In this document: positions 1 to 4,678 of the stretch, piece after piece
Numbering within the stretch: the stretch's first letter is position 1
Layout: each line of letters opens with the position of its first letter
Assembly (NCBI GenBank): GCA_946404295.1
Contig: CAMJDE010000154.1
Location: 1 to 5,009, forward strand
From: an uncultured Clostridia bacterium
GTDB lineage: Bacteria > Bacillota > Clostridia > Oscillospirales > CAG-272
Reading direction: 5' to 3'
DNA: 5,009 nucleotides
The notes under the pieces: generated by a model
Told to the model about the DNA's origin: nothing
The model's database searches: none
What the model saw: the letters and a program-made list of their open reading frames with translations, nothing else
Made by a program: the position numbers and the translations under genes

Positions 1-266
1 CGTCCTTTCAACTCGATCTTTCCATCTTGGCAGGTCGGTTTATCTCTATCACATGCTCTGAGAATCATATTGTGGGCGTCAAGGAATGCTTTTGGGATGT
101 TGCCGTCGGTGAAAGACTCGTCGTTTTCGACCGCAATAATCTTGAATCCCTTCTTGACGAGATGAGACGAGAATTGCCAGAGCTTTTCAAACATCCCGTT
201 GGAGTCGATAATGAGCGAGATGTTTTCTTCCGGATAGTACGCAGTGATTCTGAAGTAGGTTGACAT
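1..266 (-). CDS. Conserved hypothetical protein of conjugative elements (C-terminus beyond the window)
   Basis: An open frame starts at ATG 266-264 and reads without a stop off the left edge; 88 codons are visible. A strong Shine-Dalgarno AAGGAGG (274-280) lies 7 nt upstream and overlaps the stop codon of the PcfJ-like gene, so this is the last visible gene of the minus-strand operon. The protein begins MSTYFRITAYYPEEN and continues with the segment DSNGMFEKLWQFSSHL (21-36), then an alternating hydrophobic stretch GFKIIAV (40-46) and DGNIPKAF (54-61). No signal peptide or membrane segment is visible. It resembles, from memory, small unnamed proteins found beside PcfJ/PcfK-type genes in clostridial mobile elements; no biochemical role is known to me. 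The frame on the opposite strand is a shadow. The existence of the gene is well supported; its function is unknown. Confidence 0.8.
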   Translation of the reverse strand, partial: MSTYFRITAYYPEENISLIIDSNGMFEKLWQFSSHLVKKGFKIIAVENDESFTDGNIPKAFLDAHNMILRACDRDKPTCQDGKIELKG

Positions 267-278
267 AGTTCTGCCTCC

Positions 279-1595
279 TTATGCCGATTTCTGCATTGCC
301 CGTACTTTCCGGTTGGCGTACGGGAGCCACTTTTTACGAACGAAGTTAAGTACCGTTTCGTCGGGATGGCTGTTGTGATCCGCATAGCATTGCAGGATCT
401 TCTTGCTCTGCAGCGAGTATTCCATCGTCACGAACGGCGTATCTGGATCCGACGAGTTGCGGACGAAGAAGATCAAGGTCTGTTCTTTGATGAACTTCTG
501 ATCGTAACCCATTTGCCCGACGCAATGATGTAACGCTTTTCCTTCCCGGATCAGGTCTGCGGGACTGCGGGCGATCACGATCGCAAACCCGTCCTTGCTT
601 TCCTGCAAGCCGACGTACTTCTCGGCAATCAAAGCAAAATCCTCATAGAGTTTCTTTCTCTCCTGTTCGTCTTTCAACGCCTTTGCCGTCTTGAATTCGT
701 TAGTCCGGATATCGTGCCAGCGGTTGAAATCGTGCGGGAATCGGTTCTTCTCTTCGGTCATATCCAAGCCGAGATACCGGCAGGCGCGATAATAGTCCTG
801 ATAAACGTACGGGAAAATGCCTTGTTTGTCGAGATACTGAAAGAGCGATTCATACTTCCCTACAAACTCTTGTCGAAGATCCCGCAGATCCTTTTCGTGA
901 ATGAATTGGTGTTTCCATTCTTCAAACTTTTGCAAGCGTTCCAGCGGTTGACCTGTACGGTAGGCGCGGAGAATAACCGCTACATAGTGGTAGCTGTTAT
1001 GGATCTCGGTTCGGTTGGCGAGCAGCCATTTGCAGAAGCGTTTGTCTTTCCCGATCTTCTCCAGAATCTGCTTCGAGTATTTGAAATCGGACAGTCCCGC
1101 TTTCATCAGGTATTCGAGTTGCGGGTATTGCTCGTAGGTACGCAGATATTTGAGATACTCTACGCCTCGATAGCGTTCTACCGCCGAATACTTGTACTCC
1201 GGGAAGTTGGACAGATATTCGGGATTGATGACGGGCGCGAAGGGATCGAAGTTCTTATCGTCTGCAACGTCCCATCTCGGATCTTCATACCACTTCGGGT
1301 ATTTCTGCAATCCCTCCGCGTACCATCCGACGCTGTAACCGCCGAGCATATGGAAGACGATATCCTTGATGAAGCAGATCTTTGAGTGAACGCCGTGAAC
1401 CGCGACCTGCTTGCAGTACCAGTTTCCTTTTTTGTATTTGACCGCAACGGTCACCTTGACAAGTTCCCCGGCGTTCTTGGTCATATAGGCGTAGAAGCGG
1501 AGCGTGCCCTGCTTGTAGTGCAGGTACTTCATATCTTCCTTTTGGATCCGTTTGAGCATATACTTCGGGATCGGTTTGATTTTTGACATCTGCAT
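279..1595 (-). CDS. pcfJ: PcfJ-like protein
   Basis: A 438-aa protein whose C-terminal half (about residues 280-438) has the features I associate with the PcfJ-like family, named after a gene in the conjugation region of enterococcal plasmid pCF10. Seen directly: GKALHHCVGQMGY (352-364), LIFFVRN (374-380), DTPFVTMEY (385-393), and QCYADHNSHPDETVLNF (402-418) followed by KKW. The His/Cys-rich HHCVG and CYADHN blocks are candidates for a catalytic or metal-binding site, but the biochemical activity of PcfJ is not established. The N-terminal half is rich in Tyr, Trp and Lys with no domain I can name. The start is placed at ATG 1595 because GAGGTGA (1601-1607) lies 5 nt upstream; GTG 1604, overlapping the previous stop as GTGA, would add three residues, and ATG 1589 is a weaker alternative. 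The gene follows the PcfK-like gene directly, the same pairing as in pCF10, which suggests linked roles in plasmid or element transfer. The stop TAA (279-281) overlaps the next gene's Shine-Dalgarno. Confidence 0.88.
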   Translation of the reverse strand: MQMSKIKPIPKYMLKRIQKEDMKYLHYKQGTLRFYAYMTKNAGELVKVTVAVKYKKGNWYCKQVAVHGVHSKICFIKDIVFHMLGGYSVGWYAEGLQKYPKWYEDPRWDVADDKNFDPFAPVINPEYLSNFPEYKYSAVERYRGVEYLKYLRTYEQYPQLEYLMKAGLSDFKYSKQILEKIGKDKRFCKWLLANRTEIHNSYHYVAVILRAYRTGQPLERLQKFEEWKHQFIHEKDLRDLRQEFVGKYESLFQYLDKQGIFPYVYQDYYRACRYLGLDMTEEKNRFPHDFNRWHDIRTNEFKTAKALKDEQERKKLYEDFALIAEKYVGLQESKDGFAIVIARSPADLIREGKALHHCVGQMGYDQKFIKEQTLIFFVRNSSDPDTPFVTMEYSLQSKKILQCYADHNSHPDETVLNFVRKKWLPYANRKVRAMQKSA

Positions 1596-1600
1596 ATCGT

Positions 1601-2587
1601 TCACCTCATTGTGATTTGTCCGTCAAGCAACTCCGAGATACGGAGCAGGCATTCGGGATCAAAGTATTTTTCAAGATCGCTTTGGTTCTCGGTCGGAGCT
1701 GGCGCCTTTTCGGTTTCCGTCAGGACCTCGCCGGTCTGTCCGTCAACCGTACTTTCGTCTGACACGATCCGGATCTCGGAGGGCGACTCCACAACGGCGA
1801 GACGGTATCCGGCGTTTACGATCCGACCGAAGTAGTCTTCCGCACGGTGATATGGGAAGCCGATCATCTGAACGCGGTTTTCAAGTCCACAATCTCTGCC
1901 CGTGAGAGTCAGATCCAGTGCGTCAGCCAGCGGCTTCGCATACTCGCCGAGAACCTCGTAGAAGTCCCCGATCCGATACGCGACCACGTGATCCGGATAG
2001 GCGTTTTCGATCTCCCGATACTGCTCGTATAAGGGGCTCGGTTTCGGTTTCTCCGGAACAGGGGGCGGTTCGATTTTTTCCTGTTCTTCCGGGACTTCTT
2101 CGACCTCTTCTTCCGGCTCTTCGTCTTCTTCCGGTTCTTCCTCTTTTTCGGTATTGTCCGACAGATTGAAGAACGAGAATTGATCTTCATTCGACGCTTC
2201 GGTTTTCTTCTCGGGAACAGGCTTCGGTTCGGTCTTTGCGGTGGATCTCGATCCTGATTTCGGCGCCGGTTTGTATTCGGCTCCGTCAAGGGTGTAGAGG
2301 GTGCCTTCGATCGAGTCCTCTTCAAAGTAGTGGATCGCCCAACCGTAAACCACGGCGTCTTCTACACAAGCCGAGTTTGCGCCTTTTTCTGCAAGTTTCC
2401 GCGCTTCCTCGCAGGCGTACTTCATAAAGCCGGCAAGCGTTTTCTTGTTGGTCAGCGGCATACCGTCTTTGGTATAGAGCGTTCCGTTGTTGATCTTCTC
2501 GGCAAGTTCTTCGCTCGCGTTCTCTTCCAGATACGCCTTAACGAGTTCTTCTTGTTTGTTCTCTGCTTTCAGATTCAACGCAATCAT
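1601..2587 (-). CDS. pcfK: PcfK-like protein fused to a MutS N-terminal (mismatch-recognition) domain
   Basis: A 328-aa three-part protein. Residues 1-106 match the PcfK-like family as I remember it: LEENASEELAEKINNG (20-35), KKTLAGFMKYACEEARKLAEKG (48-69), then CVEDAVVYGWAIHYFEEDSIEGTLY (74-98). Residues 107-185 are a Pro/Lys- then Glu-rich low-complexity linker containing QFSFF (136-140). Residues about 186-283 resemble MutS domain I: LYEQYREIENAYPDHVVAYR, then GDFYE (207-211), LDLTLTGRD (224-232), MIGFPYHRAEDYFGRIVNAGY (241-261) and EIRIVSDES (271-279). In true MutS this domain contacts mismatched DNA through a Phe-x-Glu motif, kept here as F209-Y210-E211. No MutS ATPase is attached, so this is not a repair MutS. 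The likely role is DNA binding during element transfer or replication, which is inferred. Start ATG 2587 has AAGGAG (2595-2600) 7 nt upstream. The PcfJ-like gene follows directly. Confidence 0.88.
   Translation of the reverse strand: MIALNLKAENKQEELVKAYLEENASEELAEKINNGTLYTKDGMPLTNKKTLAGFMKYACEEARKLAEKGANSACVEDAVVYGWAIHYFEEDSIEGTLYTLDGAEYKPAPKSGSRSTAKTEPKPVPEKKTEASNEDQFSFFNLSDNTEKEEEPEEDEEPEEEVEEVPEEQEKIEPPPVPEKPKPSPLYEQYREIENAYPDHVVAYRIGDFYEVLGEYAKPLADALDLTLTGRDCGLENRVQMIGFPYHRAEDYFGRIVNAGYRLAVVESPSEIRIVSDESTVDGQTGEVLTETEKAPAPTENQSDLEKYFDPECLLRISELLDGQITMR
1739..2032 (-). other. MutS domain I-like region within the PcfK-like protein
   Basis: This segment encodes residues 186-283 of the PcfK-like protein. 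Its order of motifs follows that of domain I of MutS: a tyrosine-rich helix, RxGDFYE, a short helix ending in LDLTLTGRD, a hydrophobic-Pro-Tyr-His turn (MIGFPYH), a helix, then a strand LAVVE and a last strand EIRIV. The length, about 98 residues, is close to a complete domain I, so this is a whole domain and not a fragment. The Phe that stacks on mismatched bases and its partner Glu are both encoded at 1955-1963. Confidence 0.82.
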
Positions 2588-2600
2588 TGTTCTTCTCCTT

Positions 2601-2831
2601 TCAGAACGGTCTTTGGTTCCAGATCCCGCGTTTGACGTCTTTGTGATTGACGGGAATGATCTTCCACTTGGCGTGATTGAGAGTACGGTTTCCTCTGTGA
2701 GATTTCGGGGGGAACCGTTTGTATCCCTCTTTTGCCGATCTCGCCTGACGGTAGGTATAGGTCAGAAAGTGTCTGACGTATCGGCGACGCCGGTGATCTC
2801 TGTAACAGACCTTGTAACCGTAATTCTTCAT
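2601..2831 (-). CDS. Small highly basic conserved protein
   Basis: A 76-aa protein starting at ATG 2831 with AAGGAGGG (2838-2845) 6 nt upstream; the stop TGA (2601-2603) sits just before the AAGGAG of the PcfK-like gene. It begins MKNYGYKVCYRDHRRRRYVRH, has a central YTYRQARSAKEGYKRFPPKSH (24-44), and ends in HAKWKIIPVNHKDVKRGIWNQRPF. It has many Arg, Lys and His residues and very few acidic ones, so a nucleic-acid-binding role is plausible but not shown. The pattern of an N-terminal YGYKV, a middle TYRQA and a C-terminal GIW..xPF resembles small unnamed proteins I recall from conjugative elements of Clostridia. No signal peptide or membrane segment is present. Its place between the DUF7222-like and PcfK-like genes, with 12-13 nt gaps, makes it part of the operon. 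Confidence 0.83.
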   Translation of the reverse strand: MKNYGYKVCYRDHRRRRYVRHFLTYTYRQARSAKEGYKRFPPKSHRGNRTLNHAKWKIIPVNHKDVKRGIWNQRPF

Positions 2832-2843
2832 TGTTTGCCCTCC

Positions 2844-3257
2844 TTATATTGCGTCCTGCACCGTTTCAAATTGATAACCCAATTTCCGGAGCGTTTCTTC
2901 AAAACCGAACCACGCCAGCAGATTCTGATTGTAGTCGTCTCTGCCGAGCGGATCTTCCTTGTCCCACTTGCTTCCGAAGAGTTCGGACGGCGAATATAAC
3001 CCGACGTCTTCCATTTCTTCATAGAGCAGCGTGTCGATCTCTTCTCTGTACCGTTTGTAAAACCGGACCGTATCGCTGTAATAAATAAGGAAGCCAACCA
3101 CTCCTGATTGGCATCCGTGATACAGCACGTCTTTGAAGATGTCGGTTTTGTCGGAATAGTCGCTCCATTCGGATATAACGTAGTTGCAAACCCTCTTGAA
3201 CAGAGGGCTGCAACTTTGCTGCTTGAGATCTTTGACGTTTTTCAAAGTCAGTTTCAT
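2844..3257 (-). CDS. Acidic conserved protein resembling DUF7222
   Basis: A 137-aa protein beginning MKLTLKNVKDLKQQSC. The start is ATG 3257, with AAGGAGGTGA ending a few nt upstream. Visible features are ISEWSDYSDKTDIFKDVLYHGCQSGVVGFLIYYSDT in the middle third, EEIDTLLYEEM, then SPSELFGSKWDKEDPLGRDD and NLLAWFGFEETLRKLGYQFE near the C-terminus. The cluster HGCQSG...IYYSDT together with LAWFGFEET is what I remember from proteins labelled DUF7222 on clostridial mobile elements; the domain name is from memory. It is acidic and apparently cytosolic. Function is unknown. Acidic small proteins in conjugative accessory operons can counter host restriction, but nothing in this sequence shows that. 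The stop TAA (2844-2846) overlaps the Shine-Dalgarno of the basic 76-aa protein. Confidence 0.85.
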   Translation of the reverse strand: MKLTLKNVKDLKQQSCSPLFKRVCNYVISEWSDYSDKTDIFKDVLYHGCQSGVVGFLIYYSDTVRFYKRYREEIDTLLYEEMEDVGLYSPSELFGSKWDKEDPLGRDDYNQNLLAWFGFEETLRKLGYQFETVQDAI

Positions 3258-3269
3258 TTTCTCACCTCC

Positions 3270-3677
3270 TTACGCAGTCCGGACGAGGCCGCCGAATTGC
3301 TGTCTGAAAGCAATGCTGCCAAACTCCGAGAAGGCGTCTTCGTCCAGGTTTTTGACGTAGGCGCAGGCATAACCGTCCTTCAGGTCCGCACGGTCATACT
3401 CCCATTCGTCCTTGTGATCCGACACGTAGAGGAAAGTCAGCAGTTCGCCGAACTCGGTGTAGTTGTGGATGACGTGATAGACGAGCGCGTTGTTTTCGGT
3501 TTCAAACTCAGATACGTACTGTTTCTGCTCGTCGGAGAGCCAATAGAGAATACCGCCGCTTTCCGACTGATTGAGAACGTTCTTTTCTTCGAACTCTCGA
3601 ATGACGTTCGGAAACAGATTCAGCATCTTCATTCTGTTCAGGGCTTCTTTTTTCTTTTCTTCGATTGCGATTTTCAT
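3270..3677 (-). CDS. Acidic conserved hypothetical protein (135 aa)
   Basis: The start ATG (3677-3675) shares one base with the stop TAA of the preceding gene (TAATG), which suggests coupled translation; GGAGGA (3687-3692) is 9 nt upstream. The N-terminal helix is rich in Lys and Glu (MKIAIEEKKKEALNRMKML). Then come NVIREFEEKNVLNQSESGGILYWLSDEQ, LVYHVIHNYTEFGELLTFLYVSD, WEYDRADLKDGYACAYVKN and a C-terminal SEFGSIAFRQQFGGLVRTA. The last block resembles the C-termini of unnamed proteins I recall from Clostridia conjugative elements. There are clearly more acidic than basic residues. No catalytic motif or membrane segment is visible. The stop TAA overlaps the Shine-Dalgarno of the next gene. I cannot assign a function. 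Confidence 0.83.
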   Translation of the reverse strand: MKIAIEEKKKEALNRMKMLNLFPNVIREFEEKNVLNQSESGGILYWLSDEQKQYVSEFETENNALVYHVIHNYTEFGELLTFLYVSDHKDEWEYDRADLKDGYACAYVKNLDEDAFSEFGSIAFRQQFGGLVRTA

Positions 3678-3994
3678 TACTTCTTTTCCTCCGTAACATA
3701 CTTGAACCAGACCTTGTACTCGACTTCAAGATCGACCATATCGCACGAGCCGTCTTTTTCTCTGTAAACGGGGACCTGCTCGTAGTACATGGTGATGTAG
3801 CCGCTGTATTCGCCCGGTCTGTCCTTGACGGGATGGCACGCCTTGTCAACGCCGTCGAACGTCCGGATGTACGGCTTGTTGTTCTTGGAGATGCACGGAA
3901 CGAGCAAATTGCCCTCCGATACATATCCGAAACCGGACAATTTCTTGTCCTGATTTCCTCTGGTGTTTCTGATGGAGTAGACTACTTTTTTCAT
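3677..3994 (-). CDS. Hypothetical protein, first intact gene of the minus-strand operon (105 aa)
   Basis: The start ATG 3994 has GGAGGTAA just upstream (about 4001-4008). The protein begins MKKVVYSIRNTRGNQDKKLSGFGY and continues with short alternating polar/hydrophobic stretches (GNLLVPCI, PYIRTFDGVDKACH, GYITMYYEQVPVYRE, MVDLEVEYKVWFKYV), suggesting a mostly beta fold. It has three cysteines, no signal peptide and no membrane segment. The C-terminus TEEKK* overlaps the next start by one base. It lies immediately downstream of a short orphan frame and a leftward hairpin terminator, so it is the first complete gene of the operon in its present form. I do not recognise the family. Strong Shine-Dalgarno, tight coupling and even base composition with its neighbours support it as a real gene. 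Confidence 0.8.
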   Translation of the reverse strand: MKKVVYSIRNTRGNQDKKLSGFGYVSEGNLLVPCISKNNKPYIRTFDGVDKACHPVKDRPGEYSGYITMYYEQVPVYREKDGSCDMVDLEVEYKVWFKYVTEEKK

Positions 3995-4000
3995 TTTGGA

Positions 4001-4102
4001 TTACCTCCGTTTTTTTATTTTGCCTTTTTCGGCAGAGGCAAAGTAGCATCGGAAAAAGCAGTCGTCTGTCTCTTTACCGTCGCAATCCCGGAAGTCAACG
4101 GA
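4001..4102 (-). pseudogene. Possible 3' remnant of a lost upstream operon gene
   Basis: Between an in-frame TAG (4103-4105) and a TAA (4001-4003) lies a 33-codon open frame without ATG, GTG or TTG as a plausible start. It would read SVDFRDCDGKETDDCFFRC then YFASAEKGKIKKRR. The composition looks protein-like (charged, several Cys and aromatic residues). The TAA lies at the Shine-Dalgarno of the next gene (GGAGGTAA), the same stop/ribosome-site overlap seen at other junctions of this operon. This would fit the tail of a gene whose 5' part was removed when the A+T-rich cassette arrived. It could equally be chance open leader sequence; I recognise no homologue. Confidence 0.3.
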
Positions 4103-4120
4103 CTAGGGAAAAATGTTGCG

Positions 4121-4160
4121 TAAAAACAAAAGAGAGCCAGACTTTTAAGCCTGACTCTCT
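4121..4160 (-). terminator. Rho-independent terminator or leader attenuator, leftward
   Basis: Arms at 4131-4142 and 4149-4160 form a 12-bp stem when read on the minus strand (AGAGAGTCAGGC / GTCTGGCTCTCT) with two G-U pairs and a 6-nt loop TTAAAA. It is followed leftward by TTTTGTTTTTA, a good T-tract. Read on the plus strand the same arms contain mismatches (C-A type) in place of the G-U pairs and the T-run (ATTTTTT) starts only after a CAGC gap, so leftward termination is favoured. It lies upstream of the minus-strand operon. It either ends a transcript entering from the right, insulates the operon, or acts as an attenuator in the operon leader. Confidence 0.65.
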
Positions 4161-4396
4161 CAGCATTTTTTCAGTTTTCAGCGACATTTTTCACCCGTTT
4201 ACTTCCGATTTTTACTATGCTACGATAGCCGAACCGGAAAAGGCAAAACGAAATAATATAGACGCTTTTCTATTATCATTACTACTTCAACAAACTTTTA
4301 AACACGATTCGCTACAAACTTATCATCGTATAATGTGTTTTACAAGCCATAATAATCGATTTGGGCAAAAAAATGACATTATTTTGAGTAATAGCG
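4161..4396. other. A+T-rich intergenic stretch without a recognisable gene
   Basis: No convincing coding frame is present on either strand. From about 4240 the base composition falls to roughly one third G+C, compared with about half in the minus-strand operon. It contains nested inverted repeats at 4203-4239 (outer TTCCG/CGGAA, inner GCTA-CGA-TAGC). A promoter for the minus-strand operon should lie here or in 4001-4120, but I find no hexamer pair with good spacing: TTGACT at 4098-4093 (minus) has no matching -10. No tRNA, attachment-site repeat or insertion-sequence end was recognised. Confidence 0.5.
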
Positions 4397-4425
4397 TTGA
4401 CTTTATATAACAAATGCTATATAAT
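4397..4425 (+). promoter_or_regulatory. Sigma-A type promoter of the XRE regulator/ATPase operon
   Basis: The -35 box TTGACT (4397-4402) and -10 box TATAAT (4420-4425) are separated by exactly 17 bp, a near-perfect housekeeping promoter. Transcription would start near 4432, leaving a very short leader before the Shine-Dalgarno GAGGTGA (4437-4443) and the GTG start of the regulator at 4448. Confidence 0.88.
4403..4424. promoter_or_regulatory. Candidate operator overlapping the promoter
   Basis: A perfect 7-bp inverted repeat, TTATATA (4403-4409) and TATATAA (4418-4424) with an 8-bp spacer, fills the space between the -35 and -10 boxes and covers most of the -10. A bound dimer of the downstream XRE-type protein would block polymerase, giving autorepression. 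Because both arms are A/T-only and one includes the -10 box, chance symmetry cannot be excluded. Confidence 0.4.
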
Positions 4426-4447
4426 TAAAATGAAATGAGGTGATCAA

Positions 4448-4648
4448 GTGTTTTCTGATCAAGTTAAACAAGTTCGCGAAATACTAAAATGTAGCCAAGA
4501 TAAATTGGCACAAATGCTCTCGGTGAGTTTTGCGACCATCAATCGGTGGGAGAATTCAAAAAATGAGCCTAGTCAATTGGCTCAAAAAATGTTCTATGAT
4601 TTTTGTGAAAACAATTTTATTGATATTGAAGAACTAAAAAAACTATAA
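4448..4648 (+). CDS. XRE-family helix-turn-helix transcriptional regulator
   Basis: A 66-aa protein made almost entirely of one Cro/C1-type DNA-binding domain. Helix 1 is VKQVREILKC (6-15), helix 2 is QDKLAQMLS (17-25), and the recognition helix is about S27-E35 in SVSFATINRWENSKNEPS, the characteristic signature of XRE proteins. The C-terminus (FYDFCENNFIDIEELKKL) is a short helical tail with no sensor or protease domain. The GTG start is supported by GAGGTGA (4437-4443) 4 nt upstream and by the consensus promoter; no nearer ATG would keep helix 1. It is the first gene of an operon and is followed after 30 nt by the ATPase-like gene, so it probably represses its own promoter and thereby the downstream genes. 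Small XRE regulators at the head of restriction and defence operons are common. Codons are A/T-rich, unlike the minus-strand operon. Confidence 0.92.
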   Translation: MFSDQVKQVREILKCSQDKLAQMLSVSFATINRWENSKNEPSQLAQKMFYDFCENNFIDIEELKKL

Positions 4649-4678
4649 TCAACCATTTAGAAGAAAAAGGAGTTAGAT

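Noticed and set aside
27..263. Plus-strand 78-codon frame at the left edge
   Set aside because: The minus-strand frame from ATG 266 has a strong AAGGAGG and fits the operon; the plus-strand frame has neither.
714..1385. Plus-strand open frame of 223 codons
   Set aside because: It lies wholly inside the PcfJ-like gene on the other strand, has no convincing ribosome binding site, and its translation shows no recognisable family; it is an antisense shadow.
1739..2032. Genuine mismatch-repair MutS
   Set aside because: Only domain I is present; there is no connector, lever, clamp or ATPase domain, and it is attached to a PcfK-like region.
2060..2160. Apparent tandem repeat of TCTTCxxC units
   Set aside because: It is the complement of Glu/Pro codons in the linker; the units are irregular and explained by low-complexity protein sequence, not by a DNA repeat or CRISPR array.
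1909..2325. Minus-strand 138-codon Arg/Lys-rich frame
   Set aside because: It is a frame-shifted reading of the Glu/Pro-rich linker of the PcfK-like protein; its repetitive Arg/Lys/Ser content is an artefact of GAA/GAG-rich codons.
3108..3767. Plus-strand open frame of 219 codons
   Set aside because: It is antisense to three well-supported minus-strand genes that have strong Shine-Dalgarno sites and tight junctions; its long hydrophobic runs reflect the complement of acidic codons.
4110..4200. Short minus-strand ATG frame of about 30 codons running through the hairpin
   Set aside because: It passes straight through the terminator stem, lacks a good ribosome binding site and ends at once after it; coding is unlikely.
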